Of a stretch of 64,000 nt of DNA, positions 46,088-57,983 are shown piece by piece. This DNA is from Verpa conica (lineage: Eukaryota > Ascomycota > Pezizomycetes > Pezizales > Morchellaceae): positions 434,001 through 498,000 of the forward strand of contig JAUFSD010000002.1 in the NCBI GenBank assembly GCA_033030425.1. The letters are read 5' to 3'. Below the pieces are notes generated by a model. The model had not been told where the DNA came from, made no database searches, and was given only the letters and a program-made list of their open reading frames with translations. Every line of letters begins with the position of its first letter. Position 1 is the stretch's first letter. The position numbers were made by a program, and so were the translations under genes.

Positions 46088-49028
46088 ATGTCCCATAATC
46101 ACTTACCTGCCACTCAACGTGGTGGGTATGGTAGGGGTAGCGGTCAGCTAGGTGCTACCACTCCTTACATGGGTTGTGATAGTCTCACTATCGAGCAGCC
46201 CCAAACTGAACACAACGGTCAATCCGCTGCTTCTCCTACCATGCATAACAATATTTTGTGTAAGGGGGTACGCCAAACACAAGGTAGTCCGCAACTGAGC
46301 GATTCCACGTATATGGCTCAAAACTGTCTTATCAACGGGCGAGGCCAAGCACGTCCTGTGGGAAATGCCCCTCCCATGACTTCGGGTGGTCAAATTCGAG
46401 CACCTCTCATTATCCAACCTTCACATCTGGTTCAGAATAATCCTGGAGGTCAAAGGCTTCGAGCGCGTCCTAAACTTGGTGAACAACCTATGGCTAACTA
46501 TAATCCGAGATTCGATACCCTGCCGCCTCAAGGCCTTGGGATACAGAATAGGGGAATGGGTGTGCAAGATAGAAATTTTAGTCCTAGAACCCAAGAATTG
46601 CCCCCCCTAGATACTAGACGACCAGAGATAAATAGAGACCCCGAACCCATCAAGCTAAGAGTGAATAACAATAGCCTTCTCATTAGGCCAGTACTAAGCC
46701 GGCAAATAGGGCAACCAAACCAGAAATATTTGGAACAGCATCAAGAGCTCAGTCAACAATTTCATGCACAGTCTTATCAGCTTCCGTCTCAGAGAATTCA
46801 GAAGCAGCATATTGGCATAATGACCAAGAACAGCAATTCCTCTCTAATAGTTATTCCTCGTCGCCCAGAGCCACACCCGTCTCGCTGGTGCTGGGAGGAT
46901 GCCGTTAATATTTCCCCTAGAGGTGAGGGGCCTGTTATCTCTGAGAATAAGCTAGGAGAGGATGAAAAAGAAGAGGAGGAAGAGGAAGGGGAAGATGGAG
47001 GAGGGGATGGTGGTGAAGAAGAAGAAGAAGAAGAAGAAGAAGAAGATAATGATGATGATGATGACGATGAAGAGAAAAAGGCCCATCGCAGCACTAATTT
47101 TGTCGAGACCTTTGTTCTTCTTAATGTTATTTCCCGGTCACCGTTCCATCCAGATTTTGTCCAGCATTGTCCATACCTCCTTGAGGGTCGCTGCAAGGTT
47201 GCATCGAAGCACAATAAATATTGTCATGATAAATTGCATTTTAAGCGTATCATTCACGCACAGACGGATATTAGGCTTGGGGACTGTTCATTCCTGGATT
47301 CATGTGATATGGCTGATAGGTGTCCGTATATTCATTATCAAGCGTTGTTTCCAAAGGCTGTAAGGCGGCGTATTGAGGGACTTGTTCAAGAAGGTGCGAA
47401 GGTAATCAAGGAGAAGGAGATGGAGCAGGAAGTGGAGAAAGAGTACGAGAAAGAGGTTGTTGGAGGTTCTATGGCGAATGAAGTGGACTCAACTGTTGTG
47501 AAATTGAAGGTATTATCTCTTTTACCATGGAGAACTAGGGTTGCCGTTAACACTCCATATAGGCTAGTATTCAGTACCCACCAAGTAGAAACGCACCTCC
47601 ACAATGGATTAGGTGTGATATTACTCAACTCGACTTAAATATTTTAGGAAAATTCAAAGCTATTATGGCAGATCGTGAGCTCCCACAAAGAAATCTTACA
47701 GGTGACATTCACTAACGTATTTTATCCATAGCACCATGGGACATCCGCATGACGGTGAGTAAGGTTATATTTTGTTCATGGATACCATCTTTAATTCTAA
47801 CCTTTTGTGTCACATTATAGCTCCCCTATGGCACTGTACCTGATCAAGCTATCATTGATCTTCCATTTGGAAACCTCCAAGATGAGGGCCTTTTTTTCCT
47901 ATGGTGTACTGCAAGGACTATCGATGCTGGTCACGCTTGCTTACGTGCATGGGGTTATGAGTTTTGCGATGAGATCGCTTGGGTCAAAGTGGACCATCTC
48001 AACCGTCTAATTTCAGTTGGTAGGACAGGCCATTGGCTTAACCATACAATGGAGCATTGTCTAGTTGGCATCAAAGGAAACTCACATTGGATCAAGAAAG
48101 AAATTGATATGGATGTAATTGTTGCACAACCTAGAGCTACTAGTCACAAACCAGATGAGGTAAGCTTGCCAAATAGAAATATGAGATGCTATGAGTAGTA
48201 CACTTACGGGAAAATCGTGAAGATCTACGAGATGATTGATCATCTAGTTGGAATAAATACTAGGAAACTCGAGTTATTTGGGAGAGAGCATAATATCCGC
48301 AAAGGATGGCTGAGTATGGCTTTTAATCTATGCTTTTAATCTGACATAATATTTACTAACCCTCTATAGCGCTTGGTAACCAACTTCCACATACTCACAT
48401 CCACGAAAAAACACTCAAAAACTCTTACACAAAATATCTGTCCCGTATTGGTCAATCATATACCTATAATTCTGGATGGAACCCTTGGGTAAATGGCTTC
48501 GATAGGTATGGGTACGGTGTGGTGAAGGATTGGCGTCAAGAACGCAAAATCAGTGTTTCTAGAAATAGAAACCTCAACAAAGGAAGGAATAGTAGAGTTA
48601 ATAATCATAGTTCATACTCACCAAGACCAGGGTTCAGGAAAGATTTTCAGAGTATAGGTCGTAGCCAACAGAGCGGAACTGGTGATAACAGCAATAAGAA
48701 TCAAAAAAGCAGTCAGAAAACTCAGCAGAAAGGCCGGTCTAGGAAACAGCAGAGTCAAACAGGCAGTCAAAAGTGTAATGAGGAAGAAGGCCAGCATGAC
48801 AATAAACAGGAAAAATCCGGGGAGAACACTGATATCAGAGATCGTGCCAGCCACAACCACCCACCTTCTCCCTCAAAAGACGAATACTGGATCTCTCGAG
48901 AGAGCCTTACAGGCCCATCAACAGTCAATAGCGATGGGGAGGTGAATGATAGTGATAGCGACAATTCTCATGGGCCCCGCCCGGAAACCCACTATGAAGG
49001 AATATACTACGAAGGAAAGGGGGAGTAG
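46088..49028 (+). CDS. IME4: IME4/METTL3-type mRNA m6A methyltransferase
   Basis: Predicted 881-residue catalytic subunit of the mRNA N6-adenosine methyltransferase; yeast Ime4 is needed for meiosis and sporulation. Exons are 46088-47509, 47563-47674, 47732-47754, 47821-48159, 48223-48313 and 48370-49028. The N-terminal 290 residues are Gln/Asn/Pro-rich and disordered; an acidic run (about 290-331) follows. Two CCCH-type zinc-finger segments (about 355-420) read CPYLLEGRCKVASKHNKYC and LGDCSFLDSCDMADRCPYIH, as in METTL3. The MT-A70 domain has PPQWIRCDITQLDLNILGKF, catalytic DPPWDIRMTLPYG (511-514 is DPPW), LFFLWCTARTIDAGHACLRA, WGYEFCDEIAWVKV, TGHWLNHTMEHCLVGIKGN and ATSHKPDEIYEMIDHLVG, then RKLELFGREHN and WLTLGNQL. 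The last 200 residues form an extra basic/Ser/Gln-rich tail. The exon 5 acceptor is AAG at 48222; TAG at 48198 is possible but would leave a 39-nt intron and add eight residues. Confidence 0.93.
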
Positions 49029-51110
49029 TATTGACCGTTTAGGTACTAGATTGGGTTCGGAAATATGAGTATAGTGAATTGTTAGGCAGGGCTAGAAGTA
49101 ACTTCCACTATTCCTATTGGTACAGAGATTTAGGTCCAAGGATCTTTTGGTATTGGTAGGTCACTAGGTCACTTTCCCTAAATGCTTAATAGATAGAACT
49201 GTACTGACTACAAAAAAGACAAGTGAGTTATGGCTTAAGTTACATAGTTCATACTATATACAATATAAAATTAAAATAAGGTTTTCTTCTCATCCGAGTG
49301 AGTGAGGAGTACTTTTTGTGACGCCAGGTTACCTATGAGTCTGCACACTCATGGGGTATAAACCCCTTGAACATTTCTGTACGGACCTAGCGATATTCTT
49401 GATACGTGGTATTCCGTATAGAAGTACCCGCGGTTCTAGATATCTCCTGTTTTCATCATAGACAATCACCCAGGCCGAAAAGATTCCGAGTCTTTAAAGA
49501 CAGACCCCTTGAATGTAGGTGGAGACCACTTAAGCCGAGGCCTTGTGATAATTTAGGATCCCTTGTGAAAGGAAAACGCCCCGAAAAATGCTATCTACAC
49601 TATCCCCCGACAGCCACTCATAGTATCTCTTGTTTCATCCCTCTGTTAAGCCGTCTACCTCGGAAATCTATTATCCCCGTATAGTTTTCGTTTCTAGGCC
49701 TTTGGATTCAACTGTTCGTCAGACAGTCATGTAACCCTGGCCTACAAGTTTGCTGTAGGGCTAAATATATAGACCAGATTTATTACTTGTCTCACTTAAG
49801 TGTTATTGTCAGAATAACCATAATGATCGGCTATTGCGTCTAAGTGAGGGGAATTAGCACATGCTTACAACAAAAGTACTAGGCTCTGCCGGCTGTCAGG
49901 TATTTATAGTCAAGTCATAATTGCATATATGTACATGATTGCCTATACCTAAAAGTTAGTGTAAGCAGAGTAAAGCTCCCGATCAATGCCGACTCTGTAG
50001 GGTACAGTCATACTCGGTTATGCAGCTCACCAGAAAAACTATCATAACACAGAACTATGGTAACATAAACAAAGCTAGGTATATCACTTACTGTACCTAT
50101 TATAATTAGTCTTATTACTATTATAACTACGCTTATTGTCCTACTAATTGTTTTTTGTTGCTGCCTCACCATACGTACAACTTTCGGTGTCGCTCTTATC
50201 TTAGTATTTAATTTGTATCTTAGTAATAACACTCTATGAACTATATGTGTAACGTACTCTAGACTTCCGTATAACTATCAAAGAAACCCGGAGGAAACAG
50301 ATGGGGAAATGGTGGCCCTATTAGGCTAGTCTAATTCTTTCCTATTTAGGGGAGACATTTTAACCGTCTTAAGGTTTTTAATATGAGGCTACGTTAACCG
50401 ACTTCTTTGATATAGGGTCCGCAGCTTTTATCCGAGTTGTCTCTTGATTTTCGCGAGGTATTTAGATACTTCATATTAAACCCCTTCCGACAAGCATCGA
50501 TGCCAGGTGCTTAAGTCTCCGTTTAGAGATCTCTTTGTTTCATACACGAGTAAAGTTAGGGCTAATTGTAGTGTCATTAGGTTGAGTTTGGGCACTCTTA
50601 TCTAGGGGATTACGCCTATTTCCACAGCTTGGTACTCAATTCCCTCTAAGTTCACACCTTCACCTAGACCTCGGCTTGAGGTATATAGATGAGAACGCTC
50701 CTAAATATAAACGCCTTAATTGGCGTGGCGGATATTCTGACTTATTAGAACATAATTTTTTATCAACCCAGTAAGTAATAAGTCACTATTGTAGCTGATA
50801 GTAGCATGCCTTCCTGTAATTTACAATCATTAAAGATATACTGCTGGTAAAAAAAAGTTCTGGAGACTATAGAGGAGCTGCCACTTAACCTGGGCGAATT
50901 TCTTTTTCATATTATGTATTCCTAGGAGATTAAGTAAGGGCTAGGCTCCACTGCTTAGTAAAGCCCAAGCACCCACTTTAGGGCTCGAGTGGCATGACGT
51001 CTTGCGCCAAGCTTGACAGATGCACGGGCCAAGCTAACTCCAACGATAAGCGATAACCTGAATCCTTTCGTCTTGATACCGTCAGGTGTTCAATCAAAAA
51101 AACCATCAAA
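49029..51110. other. 2.1-kb AT-rich intergenic spacer
   Basis: Between IME4 and the acylphosphatase gene. Short frames (49406-49684, 50008-50232) show no domains. I see no repeat or RNA gene that can be supported. Confidence 0.55.
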
Positions 51111-51521
51111 ATGGCTATTAAACGTGTACGCACCAACCACCATCTCCTAGTCAAATTCTACCTAGTTATCTAATTCTCTAGTTGTGTAGATCCACTTCCT
51201 CGTTCATGGCAATGTGCAAGGTCTCTCTCTAGTTCTGTTAGGGTAGAGTAAGCAAATCACACTACTAATGTAGTAATAGGTGTCTTTTACCGTAAATTCG
51301 CCATCAACACGGCGAAGACATACTCGCTTACGGGTTTCGTCAGGAATATCCCGAATGGCAAGGTTGAAGGGGAGGCTCAAGGGGAGGAGGACTCCATTAA
51401 GCAATTCTTGAAGGATCTCGATAAGGGGCCATCTGAGGCCCATGTGATCAGAGTTGACCAGAAGGAGAAGGAAATTGTGGAAGGGGAAGATGAATTTAAG
51501 AAGTTGAAGAGTACGAAGTGA
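51111..51521 (+). CDS. Acylphosphatase
   Basis: Predicted 95-residue cytosolic enzyme that hydrolyses acylphosphates. Exons are 51111-51125, 51190-51220 and 51280-51521; the first is only 15 nt (MAIKR) and the second 31 nt. The spliced protein reads MAIKRIHFLVHGNVQGVFYR, with the phosphate-binding loop GNVQGVFYR and catalytic Arg20, then TYSLTGFVRNIPNGKVEGEA with catalytic Asn38, then SIKQFLKDLDKGP and HVIRVDQKEKE. Both catalytic residues fall at the positions expected from the human enzyme, and the length is normal. The AUG context (CATCAAAATGG) is good. The gene converges on the AOX gene, whose stop lies 285 bp away on the other strand. Confidence 0.93.
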
Positions 51522-51806
51522 ATTCTTTTTGTAGTGATGTATGATGAGAAAAATTGAATTGCTTCATCTGGTACTAAAAGTAGTGATGAGAAGAGAGGAT
51601 ATCTAAAGCTGATAAAAGAGCAAACCACCCCATGACGTACAAAACAAATCGATAGCGCCAATTATCTCCAAAAGAAAAACGCCGACTCTTAGGTATTTCA
51701 CAAAGGAGAAGAGATGATAAAAGCCGCAAACGAAGAAAAATAACTCCAAATTTTACATAAGAAAAGAGAAAAAGGCTGACACTAGTTGGAGGAAAAAAAT
51801 AGAAAA

Positions 51807-53072
51807 TTAAGATGTCTTCGTGGCAATCTCAGACCTTTCCCACCCTGTAGGCTTGCCAAACTTGAACCCTTTGGTAGGATGTGGTCTCTCTGGATCATAA
51901 GTCAATGCGTACGGATTCGGGTCTACAGTCTGCTGCATGTTTGCTAGTGTGTGGTTGACCTCCCTATGCTTGGCCTCATCAGCTCTAATAACCATCAAAA
52001 TATCCTTCATGTTCGCATCCGACTTGAGATTGAAGTATTTGATAGCAATATCTGGAGCCTGAAGATTCGTCCATTCCGGGATCTTGCCATTTTCAAGGTC
52101 GGCAATGGCACGGGTATAGGTGATGACAGCCTCTTCTTCGAGATATCCAATAAAGCGATGACATGTACGCGGTGAGACGAGATAGGAGATGAAGAAGGCG
52201 TTAAAGAAGACTCCCTGGCCACCGAGAATCATCATCCGCATGAACCAACCGGGCTGACGGAAGTGGAGGAACGTGAGGAGGTGGAGACGCTCGTTGTAGG
52301 CTTCTTCGAGGAGGGTTTCGATCCATGCTTGGTCTCGTTGGAGACGGCGGATAGATTGAAGGTGGCGAACCATGCCAGCGACCATACCTGGGACACCTGA
52401 ACTCATAGTACTGTTAGTATTGGCTTTGGGGTATGTGTTTCCTTGAGAGAGGCAAACCAGCAATAGACTCGAGGAAGATAAAACGAGCAAGCCACTTTTC
52501 AGCAGTCATGTGGAAAGCATTAGGTGAGTTTGGATTTTTGTTTCCCAATGCAATCTGCGGGGGAGAAGTATTAGTAACGAGACTGAAGGATCTTTCGAGC
52601 TATTAGGATGTATACCTGTTTGTCGTGCTTATACCCAGTCGCCAGGTCAAACCCCCAGCGGAAAAATCGCATAGCAGAAAGTGCAACCCAGTCAGACCAG
52701 TCTTTGGCCTTACGATGTGCAATTACCTACCGATAATCGTCAGCTTTGTTACATCGGACATGATACTAGATTTAATAAACAGCTATGTAAAATACTTACA
52801 ATACCCTTCATCTCATCCTCAGAATACACAGGGTGTGGCCAGGATCTTTCCTTGAACTCTTTCAAGTTCTTTATTTCAGCCTCTTCAATAGGATTCGGTC
52901 GTGTAGTATTGAAGAAAGGCTTTGAGGATGATTTGAATGTCCGTCTGCCCAGACTATGCTGGAGGAGGATACAAGTAGTACCTCGAGTTACAAAACCACC
53001 AGTAGTGATCTGAGTCAAGGTCTTTGAAATAGTCCTGGCAGTAGCATGAGTCGAAACTCTCGTTGAAAGCAT
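51807..53072 (-). CDS. AOX1: Mitochondrial alternative oxidase
   Basis: Predicted 356-residue di-iron ubiquinol oxidase of the inner mitochondrial membrane, giving cyanide-resistant respiration. Exons are 53072-52800, 52726-52616, 52554-52458 and 52396-51807, all in phase. The leader [20 protein letters not shown] is rich in Arg/Ser/Thr without acids, typical of matrix targeting. The core reads [74 protein letters not shown] and [19 protein letters not shown]. The four Glu and two His iron ligands of the family are all present (E in LESIAG, ExxH in NERLHLL, E in LEEEAV, ExxH in DEAKH). The C-terminus [20 protein letters not shown] is family-like. Exon structure places introns inside the N-terminal half only. 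Confidence 0.96.
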
Positions 53073-53164
53073 CTTGAATTTTGGTGATAGCTCTGATTTC
53101 CTGATCTGATTTTCTTTGTTGATGCTGGTCTTAGGAATTTCCGGACAGTAAATCTAAATGGGGG

Positions 53165-53172
53165 CTTATATA
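53165..53172 (-). promoter_or_regulatory. TATA box of the alternative oxidase gene
   Basis: TATATAAG on the minus strand, 93-100 nt upstream of the AOX start codon. A clear TATA element suits a stress-inducible gene, as AOX is in other fungi. Confidence 0.5.
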
Positions 53173-55113
53173 CTAAAACGACAAAAAAAACTTGGGCCTC
53201 GTAAAATTAGGAGGTTACACTGAAACAAAAAACTTATACTCTTAAAGTTACCCACAGCGGGAAGGGATGTCCCAAAAAGAAACTGTAGGAGAATTCCGGG
53301 ACTTCACGGGGCTGACAAAAGGGACCCAAAAGAGACACCACCAAGGCTTATGAGCGGCTCGAGTGACTGAGGCGGGTACTCACTTGCTCACTCAAAACCC
53401 CAACGTCAACGTGCATGGTTACGAACTATTAATTACTTGAGGTGCCAAATTCCCTACCCGGAACCGGGTTCTGGCAGCCGACCCTGTTTAAGAACGGCTT
53501 GGCGGCAACCCAGTAGCATCGAAAACGAACCGGACTCTAGTTACTAGTGTCGGGTGCTCCCGGCATCCCCATCGGGGCGGAGAAATTTCGTGCTGAGAAA
53601 AACTTCACCGATGCCGTGGCTCGGACATCCCAGCTGACCCAGACCCTAAAAATGAATGCTTGCTTGTGAGAAATTATTGCTCTAGTTGTGGCTGTCAAGG
53701 GGTATTTGCCCGACGACCCACCAACACTTGGGTTTTAAGAGTCATCAGGTCATCAGGTCAGATGAATAGGGGTCAAGCGCCATGCGGTCATGCATCCGTA
53801 ACTGTTACTTACAAGACAGAATTACAGTTAACTCACTCAAATATTTCTGTAATAGGAGTAAACATCTCCTTAAGGGTCTATTACGGTAGTCTATGTAGTG
53901 CTATAGGAATTTTGCTAGTGACGGTAATTGTGTTATTCGCCAAGACCCCTTGGTATTGGGTTGATAAATCTTTGAGCCTGAGATTTGTAGGGCGCAAGAG
54001 CGCTTAATATTTATAACTGTCAGAGGACTAAGGGACTACATGGGATTACGTCCCTTCGGCCACTGAAAATGACCTACTCAATTTATAGCGCCCCCACCCT
54101 TAGTGGCTGGAGTGTTATATACACTTTGCCATTTATGATAACAGGGCAACGTCACAAGCACTCACTCGCGCCATGTTCTCCCCAGCTATACGGGCAAAAG
54201 TTTTCTCAGGGATTGATCATTTACGGTCGATACGTTGGTTAGTTAACAAGTCTAGTGTATGTACTAGCAGAGTCAGTGATTCCATTCTGACTCGTTTTTT
54301 CCGAGCCCAGAGCGAGGCTAGCTGGACTGCCTAGAGATAGTACTGGTAAGTTTCCCTGAGACTATAGCTAAATACTCGTTTTCTGTAAATCTTAGTGTGG
54401 TTAGAAATTTTTTTAGAATGTATTCTAATAGACTACTTCAAACATCGCTCCATCTAGGGGATTAACTAACTACCTACCTAGGTTAGATCTAGTTAGATAT
54501 TTGGGGTATGTTAGCTTACACCTATTTACATAATGATAAACATAGGAACAGGTGAGGCAAACGAGCAAAAATTAGATTATTTAGTTATTTAAATGGAGAG
54601 TTTTTACTAAATCTAAGGTTCTAGCCTTGAAGTAGCAGGCATTTGAACCTGGGGTACCTCGAACTACTTCAAGACATATCCACAGCTTTTTGTAGTGATT
54701 CAGTCAATTTAAATACTTGGGTATGATATATCTATATGATGCTTCTATAGGAATAGGGGATATCTTATTATCGGTTGTATGTATTGCTAGATCTAGGCGC
54801 TAAAAAGATATTTGGACTCACCCTGTAAAAAATACGGCTATAATCTATAAGATAATCACCTAAAACTTGAGGCTACCCCACGTCAGAGAAGGTGCCTATG
54901 AATCACCATGTTTGGGAGAATTGTCAATACTTGAAGCCCTATGATTTAAGAGGTGGGGGAGGAACTAGCCGCAATTTATCTCTACAGATGATAGCTTGAG
55001 CCATTACTACATATAGTTCAGCTCACCCCTACTAATGGTGTAGTTCCTCCACAATTATCATTTATAGGATTCGTCTGCAATTCCATACTAATTTACGTGG
55101 CTAGCTTCTGTAG

Positions 55114-55122
55114 TATATAAGG
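55114..55122 (+). promoter_or_regulatory. TATA box of the secreted-protein gene
   Basis: TATATAAGG lies 107-115 nt upstream of the ATG at 55229 and is followed by a C/T-rich stretch (CCCTCTCCTCTCACTTTTC) that could hold the transcription start. This is one of the best-formed core promoters in the window. Confidence 0.5.
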
Positions 55123-55228
55123 CCCTCTCCTCTCACTTTTCTGCTACGACCGAATATTCCTGCAAAATTTTTCAGCAAGCGCCTGAAACTCCAAAATTTC
55201 TACGTCAGGGTAGAAATAGTCTTTTAAG

Positions 55229-57983
55229 ATGCGGTCTAAGGTTTCCACCATATCCTTGGCTTATGTAGTATCGAGTTTACTTCTTCCTTCCCTAGCTACA
55301 AACCTCGATGGGTCTCAACAGAGCTCTACAGCCATTACGTCGGACGAAAATATTAGCATTAACCAACTCGACACAATCTTGCTAGACGAGACAGAAGAAA
55401 ATCTCGATGCCTTCCAGGAGCTTTTCAATGAAGGTGTGGTTGGTCCTGACGGTGGATTCGTAAGCGGCCCTAATAAAGGGTTTACAAAATCCAATGGTTC
55501 TGAGAATCGTTCCAACACAACCACTTTCACCCCTAGCGTTTCGGTTGAGAATACTCCTGTGGAAGAAGTTTCTGTTGAGGATCTGGCTACCAACATTAAC
55601 CCCACTAAAAATATCAAAGGGCCTTCATTCACAGAGGGTGTCCAAGTCGACGCACAGCCAGCACTTTCTGAGTTAATTTCTAGGAGAAAAACACCTACCT
55701 TAATCGCGCAAATCTGTAGATCTCGCGAGTTTCAGCCCACGCTCGAGAATTACTGGGTTTCTGCGGCTGACGAGTGGCTCAAGAACTACACAGTAGAGAA
55801 CCAAGATAGTCGAGACTTCAGGTCCCGTGGACTTTTTGGGTCAATTGCACTGCAGTACCTCGGCTGTGGTGATTTCTACCAAGGCGGTCAGAGGGATTTT
55901 CCCAAGAATTCCTGCGCAATCAGTTGTTCGGACGTAGTTAAGGCAGTTGACGATGTCCAGAAAGCCAGGAAGGTCTTTTTTGTACTCAGCAGTGCGGCCG
56001 GATTTGCGAAGAAAGCTGGGATTATATTTGTGAGTTTCCCTTATCTATTTATACTATAAACCCTACTGCTACTACTACTACTCATTTATTGAATTACGGA
56101 GGCTAACATACGTAAAAGGACGCGTTGAGTGATGCGCCTCGGAGTGTTGCCGAATTGGTTAACAGAATGCCTCCTGAGGGATGGCACGATACTCCCGCTG
56201 AAGAAATGAGTGGTATCGTTTTCGACACGATTGACACAGTTATGCTTGCCGCCTCCCCTTCATCTCCGGTAGAAAAACTCCTAAAGGACGGACACAACTC
56301 TCTACAGGCAGCTAAGCATTATTACGACCAAGCTATACAAACATCAAGTCAGGCCCTAGGGGGCTGCAATCCGTTCAAGTATGAAAAGGCTTTTAATAGC
56401 GAATTTGAACCTTCTCTAACGGACTTGGTCCTCACGCCACAAGAAAATTCCTGTAATACTAAAGATTTACAGGAAGGGATGCCCAAAGACTCGGAGCTTG
56501 GTAAAGCTGTTTTGAGGTGGAAGAGTGTTATGGAGGATGCTAGGTCTTTTGTTGTAGCATTAGACGATGGTGTCTTGGATGCAGCAAGGGCCGAAGGGTC
56601 TCAGGCCCTCAAGGGCGTATTTGGGGCGGACCCGGAGCTCCAAAGATATAAAAAGCAAGGGAATGAAGCGGCCGGAATTGAGTGTATTCTGAGGGATGCG
56701 GTTACCATGGGGAGGAATAAGATTCTAAAGGCGTTGGCGATATTGCTTCGTGGAGAGTCTCCATCTGCCGATGGTATTATACCAGTTTTATACTATCACT
56801 TTTGGGGAATAATATTAATAATACAATTGTTTTAGGGGCTACTGATATCTCCAGGATCCTTCGCCAAGGACATTACCTTCCGGCAAGTTCTGAGAAATCG
56901 ATATCTGAATTTGAGGATGCGCCGATTGGAAGGTATATTAATTCATCTAAATAAATTTGATATAGCATTGAAGCTAATATCTCATAGAGGAATCGCCCGC
57001 GATATTTTCATGAAACTTTTCAATAACTCTCTTCGGGCGCAGTTGATATATATATCCTGTACCAAGGATATAGAGAGATCGTGCGCAAGTGATAAGAGTG
57101 GTCCGCAAGATCTTAAAGCCTGTGTTCCCGGTGGATATGTGTGCTATATGTACGAATGGAGAGACCGTGGGAACCGGAATAAGTCACGCAATAGGGGACC
57201 ACTAGGGTATGATGAATGGAGTGAAAAACCTTGGGAAATTGACGTTAAGGTTTGTCTTTCTTTTAAGAGGACCTCCTCATAAATCCTAAACCAAGTACCC
57301 TAACACTGCGTGCAAAAAAGGACATCATATTAAGTTCATTCAATAACCACATGAAAACGGAACCTACCGAGAACCTCGTAAGCCTCGCTACCCTCGGGGA
57401 AGCCAAAGCAGCTCAGTTCAACGTTCCCACCTGTATCTCCGATTACAACTGGAACAGCAATCTCGAACGGGAGCCCTTCTGTACCATTGATAAGAACTGC
57501 TCGGCCAAGAGTATGCCGTGTCATTGCGGTGCTTGGGGCAAAGACACACTTTCTGTCTGGAAGGATATTGGACTCATGGATTCAAAGCACCACGATTACT
57601 ACTCTGAAACCCTTTGCCCACGTCAGATTCAGAAGAAAATTTCCGACCCACTCGAGAGGTACGTGGCATACTGTAACCTAGATATTAGGCGTTGGTCGAG
57701 TGGAAGTAGGGTGGACGGGCCTAGTAGGCACCAGGGGAGAGATAAATATTGTGGTGCTATTATCGCGACCTTGGAGGCAATGCCAAGAGACCCTGATACT
57801 CAGGAACTACCTCGGTCAGGTGAATTAGACGAACTTGATCCTTCAACAAAGTTTACATTCTTATGCCATATCAAGAAGGGAGGGAGAGGATGCCCAATGT
57901 ATAAGAAGACGTTCGATAACCTCTGGATGTCCTGGAAAGAAGGTGAGGCTTTTATTGATGAGCCTACGAGAAAGAGGAATTAA
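55229..57983 (+). CDS. Large secreted protein of unknown function
   Basis: Predicted 825-residue protein that I do not recognise. Exons are 55229-56029, 56119-56773, 56836-56932, 56988-57249 and 57321-57983; frames close. Introns 1 and 4 need AAG acceptors (GTAAAAG, CAAAAAAG), each downstream of a CTAAC branch site. The N-terminus MRSKVSTISLAYVVSSLLLP is a clear signal peptide, probably cut after SLA. An acidic, Asn/Ser-rich stretch (about 25-145) follows, resembling a pro-region. The remainder has scattered cysteines, including CGDFYQGGQRDFPKNSCAIS, SCTKDIERSCASDK, CVPGGYVCYMYEWRDRG, TIDKNCSAKSMPCHCGAWGK and FLCHIKKGGRGCPMYKK, which suggests disulfides. No transmembrane segment is evident beyond the signal peptide. 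The tail TRKRN is basic. No catalytic motif can be named. The gene stands alone, with AT-rich spacers on both sides and a strong TATA box. Confidence 0.75.

Larger units (their letters stand above)
53073..55228. other. 2.2-kb intergenic region, divergent promoters
   Basis: Separates AOX (-) from the secreted-protein gene (+). TATA-like elements sit near both ends, and nothing else is recognised. The frame at 53660-54007 appears to be chance. Confidence 0.55.

Noticed and set aside
46798..47214. Minus-strand poly-serine frame
   Set aside because: Complement of the poly-Glu/Asp run of IME4.
54630..54670. Possible tRNA T-arm GGTTCAAATGC on the minus strand
   Set aside because: The T stem does not pair (G opposite G) and no D or anticodon arm is found at the right distance.
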